Source of the DNA: Candidula unifasciata | Taxonomy: Eukaryota > Mollusca > Gastropoda > Stylommatophora > Geomitridae | Assembly: GCA_905116865.2 (NCBI GenBank) | Contig: CAJHNH020006634.1 | Coordinates: forward strand, 124,001 to 188,000 | DNA length: 64,000 bases | Direction of reading: 5' to 3' | Shown: positions 21,719-36,700 of the stretch, piece after piece | How the letters are laid out: each line of letters opens with the position of its first letter | Numbering within the stretch: position 1 is the first letter of the stretch | The notes under the pieces: model-generated | Seen by the model: only the letters and a program-made list of their open reading frames with translations | Database searches by the model: none | What the model was told of the DNA's origin: nothing | Made by a program: the position numbers and the translations under genes

Positions 21719-24700
21719 ATATCTTGGTTTCTGAAAAAACATTGCTTCCTAAACAGCCTTTCTGAAATCACCACTTCTCAGAATGAGATGGTGGCAAGAG
21801 GGGAACTTTCATTCAGAGCATTCCTGCCTAAATGTGCTGTGATTTTTCATGATTTTCTTTGACAGCGCTCCTAATTCTTCTTTCCTCTACTCTTGGTTTG
21901 CCCTGCAGGGTCAGGGCAAGGAGAGAACTCTGAAACTGGCCTTACTGTCGGTTCTGTGCAGTACTTTTCAGTGTCGCCTATATTTTAGTGGTCCAACTTC
22001 TGTATGGCCAACCTCTAGCTCGGTATCTGTATAGCACCGTGGTGCCCTGTCTGTTGCCAATCTCGTTACATGGCCATATCATTTCCTTTAAAGTTGGAGT
22101 TCATTTGCCTGGAAGGCAATTAATTAATAATCTGCATGTAGAAAAACAAGATATGTAAAATAGACATGCATGCAAAACTCAGGTTCTGTATTAAGACCAA
22201 AGTCCAAAAGTGGACGAACAACCAGAACTTTCCTCTAGAGTTTTCAGCCGGTGAACACAAAAAAGAAACTGAGTAAAGAGGACTTGCTTGCTGGTGTGAC
22301 CACGGTAGGCCCAGGAAAAGCAGTGGTCCGAGCCAACGTTTACAGTGGAGCCAGGATGAAGAGGTGGTTCAGGAGACGACGGTGAATCGCCAACCTTGAC
22401 AAGACTACAAAAACAGGTTCAAGAAAGAAAAAAACTGTTGCCAGACATAAATCTATTATATAGGTAGCCAAAGAAGAATAGTAAACTAGTGCAGAACTGG
22501 TGTTATCAGTGGCCACATGTTGTACACTGTAGATTCACCCCCTATGTAGACTATGGGTGTACAGGAGCACTTATTTATGTTAGTCCATATTATATGTATG
22601 TTTACCCACTGATACTCCTCAGTATCTGTAACTAACCAAGTATTTAGGCCTAGGGTGCCTACTCTAATATTCCGCTGGATCTCTCCTTGATGGATGTGCT
22701 ACAGTCCTGTATACTATAATAACTGGCACACTTGGCACAGCACCAGCTAATACAGTTGTTACTATCTTGACGAGTCAACAGTAATGCTTGTGAGAGGCCA
22801 CATAAACTTTAATGTAATTCACAGTATACGGCACAAGATGATAATGATTATTCATTAACATATGTACGATAATAAATCTCTGTTATCTACACAGACGATA
22901 TAAAAGATTACAATCTTTTCTCAGTGGAATCCTGCCATTATAAACTAAACAGATATTAAACTGTCTCCCGCAAACAACGGCAAATCCAAACCTCACACAG
23001 AGAAAACTTTTCTATAAAACCTCATACAGAGAGCCAACACAATGTTTCCGCTAACCCGCGGAAAAACCAAGTCTGACTCAGACAAAGGAAAAATCTTAAC
23101 TGCTTGAGCCTTTGTCTTCTATCCCCAGAATTAAATTAGGTCGTATAATTACCTTCGCCTAGGTAACGACTCATGGCCGCCACATGACCTTTACCTGTGT
23201 TCTTCTTGCTAGATGAAACTTCAACTCTTGGCCAATTAAGATTACAACACCACATGCTGAGGGAGATACTAAAGATTGGATCCAAGTGCTTATAGATTTG
23301 TCTGATTTGCAGTGAGGATGGTTGACCATTTGACTAACTAGCTTATTCTTCAGTCTCTCATTTATCTTCCTCTTTTTCACTTTTCATTAATCTTTTTAGT
23401 TGTCACAACAATTTTGTTTGTCTCATAATGTGGCTAAAATATGCCAACTGCCTCTTTCTGGTGTTTGAGGGCAGGATTTTTTGTTGCATAGCTCCCATTG
23501 AAATATTTATGTTTCTTATTTTGGCTGTTTAAAGACATAAAACCACACATATGAAGCTAGAAAGGATACTTTGACTTCTTTACTTATTGTCCAGGATTCA
23601 CTGTCAAATGTTAAAACTAGTTCTGTGTAACATGCACAAATTTATTTCTAACCTCTCTAGACAAGATTTTTTTTTCATCATCATTATGTAATGGGTCCTT
23701 TACTCCATTCACAGCCCACCAGAAAACAAAAAGGTCCCTCACGAGTTCTCCTGCCTCATGTACTTTCCGACCCGTGGTGTCTTTTACATCTTATAACTGT
23801 AGCTTGCATTCCCACCATTGCAGCTATGAGCCTCATATTGGTAGACAACATAATCATATAAATACGAGCCTGCACACAAGACTAAGTGTCTACAGTTGAC
23901 AAGCATGACACCAGTGTGTTTGGGAAAAAGCATGGATAGAGCAGATTTTATCAATACTGTATGGACTAGGCTCTGGATAATGATGAATCTTTGACACTAA
24001 CATGATTGTGTGACCTGGGAGTAAAGCATTGTCAAGCGCATCTGTGCCAAGATAGGAGACATTATAACCAACTCCTTATGGGAATAATCAGTAGACCTTG
24101 CAGTGGCTGCTGCATTGGAGGACTGAGCACGCAGTTAATATGTCTACAATGGACATAACTGTATGTATTTATAAGTGATACACGGCATATATACCCACTC
24201 CCATGCCGGTCAGCCACTGCCTCTCTTACTGCATACCATGCGCTCCATTACTATTCTTTCCAAGCCATTGCCATCTTTGATATGACCAGTTTTTCAGGTT
24301 CCAAGATAATATGCTGTTTATGAGCCAGTTTTCCTCAATACTTAAATATTGGAGAATGTCCATATTTCTTTTCTTTTTGGTCCACGGTATTCAGCATTCA
24401 GTAATCTGTTACTCCGAATTCTGAAAATGGTCCAGAAGAAACTAGAAGATTAGGGAGATGACAGCTGCAGTCATATGTTCCATGGAGAAACTGTGAATAT
24501 ATGCTAGCAGTGGTAAATCATTTCTAAACTTAATGTTTACTTATTTCCAGGGGTCACAGCCAGATGCAGGAAGAATTAGCAGCCAATCCCATTCCTTTGC
24601 TCAAGCAAGTGGCGATATGAAATATAAAACTAGTGCTACTGAAGCTTTTGAAAAAGCACTCACTCATCAGCCTGAGAAAGATCAGCAAAATCAACAGCAG

Positions 24701-27700
24701 CAGAACCTCCAGCAACACCAGTGGAAGAAGCAACAAACCATCCAGAGAAGGGGAACCATACGTAAGATTGTTGTGTTTAGTTTTCAGTGGTAATATTTCT
24801 GCCGTTACTGACAGTCACATTGAAACTGTGTTCTTTCATCTTCTTTTTGTTCTCAGCTGTATGTCATTTTCATCTTCTTCTTATGCCCTTTAAACCCTCA
24901 ATGGAGCAGAGCTCCCCAGCCAACTCATCTCAAGTCATCTTATCTTTTGCTGTCACATGCAGCTCACAACCTGCTCCACACACACACACACACCCCCCCC
25001 CCCCCCCCCATCTTTTAAATTTTATAGTTCCCTTCTGCATGTGTTTTTTGGTCTACCTCTATTCCATTGGCCCTGTGGGTTCCATGCGGAAACATACTAT
25101 TTATATTGTTATAAGTTTTTCTCAACTAGTGTTTTATCCAACATATGTAGTTTGTGTGTGTGTGTGTACAGGCTTCTCTAGAGTTAGACATGTAGGGTTT
25201 TTTCAAACAGCCACTGAATAGACTTTACCGAGCTGAATGTTGGTCCATTTTTTTAACAAGCTGTCTACAGTTTGAAAAGCTTGCATCTAAGCACATATTG
25301 CTATAAGACCTAGATTTTACAATTTGTAGATGTGACTCTGTTGAGTCTGTTATGATCTGAGATGAATTTAAAAAACAGTGTCTTGTTCAGATGAATCATC
25401 ACTACTATTATGGCACGCCTGAAAGGCACTTGGTCCCTTGCCCGATCTCCTGCCTCATGAACTTTTACACCCAGGGTTTCTTTGAGATCCTGCTGGTCGA
25501 TTCCTGCCTTTTCTGTCTGGAAGTTTGCCCTTTATTTTTTTTTGGGGTAGCCACCATGGTAAAGCAGCAGATGCTTGCCTGCGGATCCAAAAGTTATGTT
25601 TCAAGTCACCATTGAGTCAGATTTTTTTTTAATGACCTCGGCTTCCAGGTCGACCAGCGTGAAATTGATACCATGTTTTATTCAGTTTACCGAATGATAT
25701 ATGTTATTCTTGATTCAGTTGAATGGATGATATTATGTTATTTGTTATTCAGTTGAATGGTTGATATTATGTTATTCAGTTGAATGGATGATATTATGTT
25801 ATTTGTTATTCAGTTGAATGGATGATATTATGTTATTTGTTATTAAGTTGAATGGATGATATTATGTTATTTGTTATTCAGTTGAATGGATCATATTATG
25901 TTATTTGTTATTCAGTTGAATGGATCATATTATGTTATTTGTTATTCAGTTGAATGGATCATATTATGTTTTTTGTTATTCAGTTGAATGGATCATATTA
26001 TATGTTTTTATATTTTCAGTTAAAGAGATGATATTATGCTATTCTTGATTAAATTGAAGGAGTGATATTATATGTTATTCTTGATTCAGTTGAATTAATG
26101 TTAATATTGGTTACCTTTTACTGGGTTGAATAATATTTTGTACTTCACCCAGCTGTAATGATTGCTGATGTTTGTTTCCTTTCATGGACGGGTAGTGCAA
26201 ACCCATCAGGTTGCTGACCACATGCAGGAGACAGAAACAAATGTAGGAGTCTATGCCAACTTGCCTGCTAGCCAACCTGATCACCACACTGCACACAAAT
26301 CACAAGCTTCAAATAATGTTCAGATAAAAAGTCACGAAGCATCAACCATTCAGTCTCATAATGCAGAGAAACCTGCACAGCCCAGAAGTGGTAAGATGAA
26401 AATAGTTGGCTGTACAAACATGCTGTATAATTTGTTTCCTTCTAGAACTCTTTTTATTAAAATTGTTGGTGCTTTCTTTTTAGCCAACCGAAAATGACAT
26501 CACAGGACAGTCCAGTATTTTAGAGTGTGGTTAGAGCGGTTTTTCCGGGTTTTCTGTACTTTAGCACGTTTCTTCCAAGGCCAAGGTTTTCGCGCATTTA
26601 CCTAACCCTAATCCTAACCCTAATCCTAACCCTAATCCTAACCCTAATCCTAACCCTAATCCTAACCCTAATCCTAACCCTAATCCTAACCCTAATCCTA
26701 ACCCTAATCCTAACCCTAATCCTAACCCTAATCCTAACCCTAATCCTAACCCTAATTGTATGCTTAACTTACCACCCCTTGAAATATTTGACTGTCCCAT
26801 GACCTGTGGATTTCCCCTGTTTGTGATCGACTAATAAGGAAAGTACCTAAACAAAATTTTTAAAGGACCATTGTCTTGTTGTCACACTATTGGTACAATG
26901 GGGTAAATCCATATTTGTATAGACCAGTCGACACTTGACTCGCTTAACACTTATTTGTTGTTTTACATCAGGTGAATATCTGCACATGGCTGTAATTTTT
27001 GCTTAGGTAGTTAAAGTTAAAGTAGTGACTGTAGTTTCAACTTCACTGCAGACATCTATTACCCCAGACATGCTCCACTCCTTTGTCAGTAAAAATCAAA
27101 TGAAATCTTCCTCACTGTCCCTTTTAAAAATTTGGTGAATAACCAGTTAGTCCCGGCACAGTCCAGAAATATGCGCATGCATTAAATGCATAAAGCAGTT
27201 ACTAGAGGTACCAAAGCCAACAGTCACCACCAGAAATGCAGTTTGTCGTTGATAGAAGTAGTCAGTCACGATAAGTTGGCCATACACACGTAAAATTATG
27301 AATAAGGTATTTACCATCAGACATGTAAACCGGCTATCCGCCATTTTGAATACCACAACACAACCGCTGCACAATTGAAAGGCATTCCACATGAAGAACA
27401 CAGCTCACAGTGCTGTACCAGCATTGAACTCAGTAGCTTAGCTAGCAAAACCGTAGACCTTTTGCCCAAATATAGCAAAACACTGTCAGGAGCACACAAA
27501 AAACCCAGACGAAGATCTGAGGTGCACCGTCCTGTTAATGACCCAAACTGGAATAGATGTACAGTAGACATTGATCATTGAAAAAGAAGTGTATGTCTAA
27601 TATGTTCATGTCCTGCTTGCATGTATCCTTGAATTGTACCTGTAAATGTGAAGTCTCTGGTACTGATTTTGTTGGGAACAAATCTGTATAAAAGTGCCAG

Positions 27701-30700
27701 GAAAGTGTGAGGGTGAAAGAGGAAGAAGAAGATTTGTATTGAAAATGTGAAGGTCGATTTTTTAAAATTGATAATTATTTGCGTTGCCCTTTTTTGAAAT
27801 GAAATGTTTTTTTGTCTTTGCAGAATTCATCATTGTGAAATGTTGAATGTAAACGAGGAAGAAGCGAATAACTAATTTTATTCAATATATAAAGTCATTT
27901 TGTTTTTGTTTACCATACGCCCAGAGGAGTGGCTGGTTGAAGTGGTTAAGGACATTGGGAGACCCATTTTTGATTCCTCTGTAAAGATAATAGATTTTGT
28001 TTGTTGGGGGCAGAAATAACATCCCAACCTGCACAGTCCATGGCGATGACACTAACGATGCAACCTTAAATCTTAAGGCTCAGCCCCTCTTCCCATACAC
28101 ACCCCCCCCCCCCTTTTCCCAACCATTAATATAGCAGTCAAGACAGAAATATCACATGTTCTGTATTTAACCTGCGTTTATTTTTATTTTTTAGTGATCT
28201 ATCCTAGAGGAGGTCAAACAGAGGACGATGAGGAGATCAGTGACTTTGGGAGTGAGAGTGATCTTCCCATGGCCCAGTCCTTGGGAAACACCAAAATCCC
28301 AGTGACTTCTCCGCCAGATTTGGGGACAGGGAAGTCCGTGTCTCAGACTAATGGGTATGTGTTATTGCTGCATATAAAGAGATCCATACTACATTAAAGA
28401 CAAGGTTTGTCAAAATTACATTCAACTTCCCAGTGTGGGTTCCAGGGTCTGCTTCTTTGAGGGGAAAAAAGAATAACCTACTGCTCCTTAACAAGTATGT
28501 CATTTAAAGATTAATTCAGGATTTGCTGAAACCAGATGTGTGGGAGCTACAGGTGCAGATATCACAGGCTAGCTGTAAACCACCTCATAACATGACAACT
28601 GCCCTGTGCAAACACAGATGGAGAAGAGAATGTAGTCAACGAGGCCTCGGAGATGTGGAATATACTGCATTTTATTCAAACAATAACAGTTGCCTACAGA
28701 TGTCTACAGAGACTGGAAATAAAAAGAACACTGACAAAGGAAATACAAAATGCATACCGGCATAAATTTTCCTTTATTGTCTTGTACTATTATGTGCCAC
28801 GTAGAGCTTGTAGTCCTTTGTTCCATTCCATTCTATCATGTGCAAGCACTTTCTTCTTCTTCTTCTTCTTCTTCTTCTTCACTTCCTCTTTTACCGCTGT
28901 GGGTGTCGAGGGAGATATAAGGTTCTGTTTGCAAGCACTTTGGTATCGTATAAAAGTAAGGGTAAAGGTAAAGTCGGGAGATGTGAACCAGCGACATTGC
29001 ACACGGTTATAAACCATAAGTGCTCTGCCACCAGTACGGACAGCTGATAAGAATTGTCCGCCTGTGTCGCCGTCCGCACGTAACTCTGTAGCTACAGCGA
29101 CGTTCCTCTATTTACCCCAGAGTGTCAACTCTGGTACCCATTTCCTAGAGGCTGGGTGAACCCTGGGAGCCACCCAGTTCCAAACACCAACCGTGGGTTC
29201 CAGTGAGTCGCAGCTGGATTTGAAAATGAGCCTCTTATCGACTGCGCTAACGGGGCCCCTTGGTATCGTATATGGAATCCAGTCCAGCACATTGGGCTTT
29301 AGCATTCACTTCTTCTTCTCTCGTTTACCTGAAATTAGTTGTCTGTATCAGCAATTTTGTCTCTCGTAAAAATTTCACTGTCGTTTTTAGCTCATTCAGT
29401 TTTTTCCCATGTGAATTCCGCGGCCTCATCGTGGGGAAAACAAGAATAGACCCACTACCTGACCAAAAGCATGTCATAAGATTCGACTAATTGGAAGCTT
29501 TATTTGAAGTTGTAGTACATTCGCCTGAGAGGCGAGGAACCAACAGTCTGCTGCATGCAAATGAGTCAGACCTCTGAAACGAATGTACACGCAACACTGA
29601 GTTTCTGGAACAGGACTAGAGTCCAGAAGTGGACGAAAAACCAGAAGTTTCCGCTGGAGTTTAAAGCCAGTGAACGCGCAGAAGAAGAAGAAGTTCATTC
29701 AGTGGTCTATAGAGTTTACGTTCCACTGTTGTTCTTTCTGGGCAAAATGTTTGCTTTCATGTGTCAAATATGGTGCAGTCCTGGAGTACATGCTCTGCTG
29801 TCTGGGGCACCTTTCCACAGGTGCACATGCCTGATGTGCCAATCAATCAGCATTCACTTTAGGGTTTTCTTGGATGTCTTCATTGACTCAATCCCTCTAT
29901 TTCCCATTTCAGTGCATGTTTGGTTATTCTCTGTTCTTCTTTTCTCAGAAAATGTTCAGTCAAACGCCACCTTCTCTGTCTTATACAAGTGTTGCCAATA
30001 CATTTCTCCTAGCCGGCATAAAATTGAGCAATGAATGCCATGCCTGGCCGATATTTAGATAAAGCAGGAAAAACCCTAAAAATAATCCAGGCAGAGAGAC
30101 AACAAATAAGACTGCTGAAAACAGCACTCAGTACATTACCTCCCCGTGTGGGTTCCGAGGCCCTATTATAAGAACAACAAGAATAGACCCATTGCCTATC
30201 CAAAAGCATGTCGTAAGAGTCGACTAATTGGCAGCTTCCTTTGAAGTTGGAGTGCATCTGTCTGAGAGGCAAGGAACCAGCAGTCTGCATACAAATTAGT
30301 CAGATCTGTCAAACGGATAAACATGCAACACTCAGGTTTTGGAACAGGACTGCAGTCCAGAGGTGGATGAACAACCAGAACTTTACGCTGGAGTTTACAG
30401 CCAGCGAACACGAAGAAGAAGAAGAAGTACATTACCTTAAGTGCTCCATCTCCATCTTAAGCAGCCAGCCAAGAAACTGCTGAAGACTCTAGAAGCCTAA
30501 CTCAGCTAAGAAATGCCAGGTCTAAGTCACTTGTGGCCACAGTTCTCAAATACCTCTGCTCTGCTGTAAACAGGTACAACAGTTACCTCCAGCGCCAGCA
30601 TTGGTTGTGGTACAGAACCTTTACATCCTGTTTTCTTTTTCTTCTTCTTTGCGTTCACCAGCAAACTCTGGTGGAAAGTTCTAGTTGTTCATCCACTTTT

Positions 30701-33700
30701 GAAGTACAGTCCTGTTCCAGAACCTGAGTGTTACGTGTGCATCATTTTTAAAGATCTGACTCATTTGTATGCAGACTGTTGGTTCCTTGTCTCCCAAGCA
30801 GATGCACTCTGACTTTGAAGGAAGCTCCCAATTAGTCGACTCTTTCAACATGCTTTTGGGTAGGCAGTGGTTCTATTCTTTTTTTGCCCCATATAATAGG
30901 GCCCCGGAACCCACACAGGGAATCCCAGTTTCATTTTAAAACAAAAGTATTAACTGTTTTTGTTGCTGCAGATCTGCACAGCCAGAACTGTCAGTGGATG
31001 GACTGATGAATCTTCTGCAGCTGGTCGAGTCAGATATGGTGGAAGCTTTTTCATGTGACGACTTCTACAGGAGGTCAGCATTGCCTCTAGTGACTGAGAA
31101 GAATGACATCATCAGGTAATAGAGCAGGTTTGGTTTAGCTGTGTATTCAAATAATAATTGTCTGCCGTCTCCGCGGAGAAGGTGGCTACAGTACCAACAG
31201 TAGTTTTGGGGCATATTGTCTAGTGACGCCCTATCTCTTCCACTGTGCAACTCTCTATTACTGTCTGGAAACCAGGAGTAGAATTTAGAAATTTAAAAAA
31301 CTTTCTATTATATGTTTTCTGCTTTGTGTCACTAGATGTCACACGTGAATAGATGATTGGTTTCCAAGCTAGGGCAGGCTTGGTAGTTCAGTATGCTGTG
31401 ATGTTGTGGAGTCTCAAAGTTTCAGTGGCTTTTTTGTTCCATATTTTCTTTGTCATTACCTACCTATTGGTATTTTGTTTCTACTTTCCTGTTGTACGCT
31501 GTTTAAAAAAAAAAAAAGATTTCTCAAAAGAAGTAAGAGATGGTAATATGTGTCTGAAAATAATATAGGTTTGTCTGATTTGAACATAGGTGTGTCTGAT
31601 ATGAACATAAGTGTGTCTAAGATGAATATAAGTGTGTCTGATATGAAATAAGTGTGAAGCTTGGCCACAGTGTATCAACCTTAGTCTTCTTCCTCCACTA
31701 ACGATGGCAGACATGGCTAATCTGTCAGCTCTTTCACCCCGTGTGTACAGCCAAAGTAGTTTCTTGAGGCAAGACTTCTGGAGACTCTCAACCTATTGTA
31801 GTCAGAGTTTCCAAATTAGATCTTCTTAAGTGTGTTCATTGAGTCTGTCGCCATCAGTGTGTGAGTTGCCTTCTGTTCTACCAGCCATTAAAGTGCTTCA
31901 GTGACAGCTGTTATCTTCATCGTCATGCTAGAATGAACTGAATGCTTGGCTTTCTGCACACCACAAATCACTGAGCCATCTGTGAAGAAAATGACCCACC
32001 TGGTCGAGTGTGCTTGTGGATGAGGGCCCTTATTTCAATATGAGTGGATGTGTTGGCTCTACATTCTCTATAATACCTGCCTATGGTGACTATTACCTCA
32101 GTGTGCTCATGCAGTTTTTCTGGTGTTTCTGAAGATTCAGCACCGTGCCTGAATGTTCCAGTGGGCAAACTCTGATACTGTGTCCCCTGCATGCAGGTCT
32201 GCCTCCTCTATAGGTGCTTATTTTTGTTTACCTTTAGGTGGCTGTGTAGGCAGTATTTTTTGTCAGCAGCAACACAAAGGTACACATTCGCCCCGGCCAT
32301 CATATGTCTGGTGACCATGTCTGGATATATCACATGGTGTGACATGAGGTGTCTCTTGTGCACCCAAGAAAGGGTGTCATAGCATCATTTTGCTCTGTCT
32401 CTAGTCTTTCCAACTGATGTCTGCTTACTCTAAGAAAGCCAAGCCCATTGTCAGTCACTGGGTGCACAAACTACGATAAAGCATAAGCAGCCATCTTTGT
32501 TTCAACTTAGCAAATTTGTGAGAAAGGGTAGAAACATGAGCTTTATGTTAGGGTGTGAATAATGTCAACTGAACACCTGATATGTATGTTTATGTTAGGA
32601 AGAGATATATAATCTGAGAAAACCAGACTCAGAGATTCTGTTGTGAGTGTCCTTGAATAGCACAGTTAGTTGTGAATAGCTAGACTAGAACAGGCTGAAT
32701 GGAGCTGCAAATAGCAGTTTTAATCCTATGTCTCCTTAAAGCACAAGATAGCATTATTGTCTGGAAAGAAGGAAAGGTGCCAACAACATCTTAAAAGGGC
32801 TGGAAGATGAGCAAACAGTTGTGGCTGCATGGCTGAATCCAAATGTTGACCTTCTCTTTTGTTTTACTTTTAACTGTTTTTTGTTTGTTCTGAACCTCAG
32901 GAAAGCTAACAACGATGGTGACTTGAGCAAGGTTGACCCAAGCTTGATCACGATGGTAGTCTTAGAACAGATCACTCACATCGTGCAGACTTTGACAGAG
33001 AAATGCTTGTTGCCTGAGGAACTTCTCCAGGATACGTCCGGTCTGTCAGCGACCATGCTGAGGTATTTGTTTTGGATGTCAAAAATGTTACATGGCATAG
33101 AACAAATTTGATATTTTTAAGGGAATTAAATTGTGAGTTCATTTTCACAAATTTTTCGTCGATTGCTACATTATTTCCTGAAAAGATATCAAGCTGAAAT
33201 TTTGCATAGATACATTTTGGATGACATGCAATGTGATATAAAAAACATTCCCAAATTTGTGTTTTAAAATTGGTAATTTATGGTTTCAAAATTACAGTAT
33301 GTTTAATTATTAGAATATATTGTCAAGGTAATTAATTCATGAATTCACCATCAAGACTTTGCCATCGTACCAATACTGTGACCAAGTGGATAAGGCATTG
33401 GACTTATGATCCAGCGGAATTATTTCTGCCTGGGTTTAAACCCCAACCTTACTAATCTTAATTTTGTTGCCTAAAATCTGTCCCTGCCTGATCCAGATTT
33501 CAGGTTGCTTCATGTACGTCGCAGGCCCCAGTATAATCTTACAGTTGAACAAGGTTTACTTGGATTTGCACATGTGGGATTCTTATCCTTGAGACGTTAG
33601 ACCTGTGAACTGCAGTCCTGGATGGGACAAACTACAGCAGGGCCATTCAACTGAATTGACTCAGGGGCCTCAATGTTGGAAACAGTGGCCTGTTCCCCAG

Positions 33701-36700
33701 TATAGAAAGATCATTAGTACGATACAGTTGGCAGGGGATCCACAGGCTACTTGCTTGGCCAGATGTGGCCCGTGGGTTGTCAGTTAAATAGCCCTGAACT
33801 ACAGCATTACAACCATCGTTTAAAAAAAAATACTACAAACAAATTATAATTAGTCAAACATCCCATCCAGTCTATATTTCATGTTTCTGCACAACTGCTA
33901 GGATCCCCAATATAACTAGCTGTGTTATACGGTTGAATAAGGTTTTGGGGGGATTTGTAGCTGTTTGATTTTCTGATTCTGGAAGTGGTATCCTACAGTC
34001 TGCAACCCTGAAGAGAACAGACCAGGGGAAAAGCACATCACTCAGACATAAGAATTATCAAAGGTTACTTTGGTAATATGTGAGCACTCAGATTGTCTGT
34101 CATGGAAGTCACTCTTCAGGAGAAAAAAACTAATTTATATTGTTTTTGACTTGTATGAAAATGCTTCACTTTGTTTTTCACACGCATTTTTTCTGTGAAC
34201 TGCAGACAACATCTGTCGCCAGAAGCCCAGATAATCTGGGATGCACTGTATGCTCATTTCATCAAGCTGGTTCAGTATGACGTCTTAAAGCCACAGGAAG
34301 TTGCCAGTATTTTCATCCTTGCCTAGTGCCTCGAGGTGGCATGTGTGATAAGGTTTGTGTGCATCCCAAGTTACCTTCACTATCTTACCAATTATGGTTT
34401 GGGTAAGAAATCATAAACAGCTAAAAATGCTTCATTTATGCACCAAACAGGTATCTGCCAGGAGTTGGATTGTGGGAGGGGGGGAGTTGAGAAATGTATC
34501 TAAACTGGCCCTTCCAGTTTACAGGCCTAATATGTTAAACTTCTTATGGTGTCAGTGTTGCATGCTGCAGAATCATTTTAGGGTGACACATTCAATGTTT
34601 TTGTTTTTGACACCTACAAACATACCGAAAGTAAAAGTTCAAGACCAGCATGCTAGAGATTAACAATGATAGAAGTGACAAGAAATTGATAAGAAATGGA
34701 CAAACAGTAATCTGACAGAGTATAGAGCCAGGTGAGAGTGTTGGAGATCCCTTGCCACCCACCTTCATTGTGGAAATGGCGCCTGATCTATTATTATTGA
34801 TCACCTTTTTTATTAAATGCCATTCATTCTTGGTAACTGCAGTGTTTTTCCTGTCTGCTGTCAAGTTTTAATTGGGATTCCGCCCATCAAATGCCAAGAG
34901 AATCAAAACATTGAACACATAAATAAGAGGATGACTCAGTGTTGAGCAGAGTACTGACATCACAGTGCTCAGGACATTTCCAAAAGTGATCTATCCTCAT
35001 CTTCAGCAGCCAGTAAAAAGTTATTATTCTGATGGTGCCAGTAGGTTTGATTATATGTCCAGCTTGATTTTTCTCTGAGTGTAGACCAGATGACTTGGTC
35101 ACTCACAGCTGTACTATATTCTCCAGACCATATTGCATTGTTCATTTACTCCCAAAGGACCTTGACCATATCTAGCTTAGTATGCATAAATTCACCACCC
35201 TTTGGTGCAGAACCAGCCAATCTGTCTGTCTGTTCATTTCCTAACACTCCTGCTTATCCTGGAGAAAATAAACCAAAGAACACTTACTGTCTGGGATCTC
35301 TTGAGCGATAGTGGCCATACTGCATGGAGCATGCCTGTTTCCACCTTTCTTAACATGCTTTGTGATGACTCAGTGTCCACGTTTATCATCTGTGTTGTCC
35401 TTAGTCAGCCTCTCTTGTGTATGTTGTTTCAAATCTATATTATAGATTTTCTAGTCCGTTTATTAAATAGTTTTGGTTTTGAAGAGGTGCCATGACAGTG
35501 GTTCAAGATCCATCGCCTTGCCAGTTTTAGTGGACGATCATGCGTCTCCACAGTCTGTGATCTTCAAAAGCATGCATCACTTCAGGTGTTGACACTTCTC
35601 AGTGCCAGGATGAAAAGCTGTCAACAATCATCTCACATTGTCTTCCTCTGTCTTATTTCCATAGATCTTTCCAGTGGTCACAACATCTTGGTTTCCTCCT
35701 TCTCATAACACAACCCCCCCCCCCCCCCCGCCCCCCCCAAACAAAAAAAGAGTGTTCTTGTATGTTGACTCTAATATGTGTACCGGATAATTGTTTTCCT
35801 TGAGCGAGACAACTGGTCACTTCAGCCCATTGGCCAGGACCTAGAATATATGTAGGCCTAGCATTCACGCCCAAATGGCAATATCTAGGACTACCTTTAC
35901 TTACAGATTGTATGCAATGATGATAGTTTGTATATGTTTTGTCTGTCACTTTTCAGCATACTTCTCCTTTTCCTCTTTCTACTTCTCCTTCTCCTTTTTC
36001 TACTTCTCCTTCTTCTTATTCTTCCTCTTCTTCTGCTGCTTCTGGAGCGGAATTCAGCAAGGATCTTCTTCTTCACGTTCACCACCGGTTGTAAACTCCG
36101 GCGGAAAGCTCTGGGCGTTCGTCCACCTCTTGACTTTAGTCTTGCTCCAGAACCTGAGTGTTCTGTTTCACAAATCTGGTTTACTTGTATGCAGACTTCA
36201 TCATCAGCTCTCGTTATACCTAGTAGCACATGAGGCTTCTGAGAGGACTTTCCATGCTTTCCTGTCCTGTGCAATCTTCATTGCAGTTTTCCATGTCAAA
36301 GAAGCCGCACTCAGGTCACTTTCCATCGTTCGTCTCCATGTTGTTTTTGGGCGCCCCTGTTTTCTCTTTCCCTCTGGTATCCATGTGAGAGCTGTTTTGG
36401 CAGGTATATCAGAAGTCATTCTCATAACGTGGCCAAGCCATTTCCATCTTCTCTTGGTAATCATACTGTCTAAAGTTTCTTGGTTTGTGGCTTGAAGTAG
36501 TTTAGTGTTTGAGATTGTATCTGGCCAGAAAATTTTGATAATTCTACGTAGACATGTGTGGTGGAAGGTGGACAGCTTGTGTGCATCCTTTTTGGTCATT
36601 CTCCAGCATTCCGCTCCATAAAGAAGAACTGGCAAAATGATGCTCTTGTAGAGTCGGAGTTTCGTTCCTCTGCAGTAATTGTTGGATTTCAAGATTTGCC

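Noticed and set aside
26527..26802. Leucine-rich and GL-repeat open frames
   Set aside because: Direct translation of the CCTAACCCTAAT array; not a gene.
35875..36495. 206-codon plus-strand frame
   Set aside because: Antisense of the RTE-like element and of a split SINE, with a pyrimidine-rich stretch giving Phe/Leu/Ser runs.
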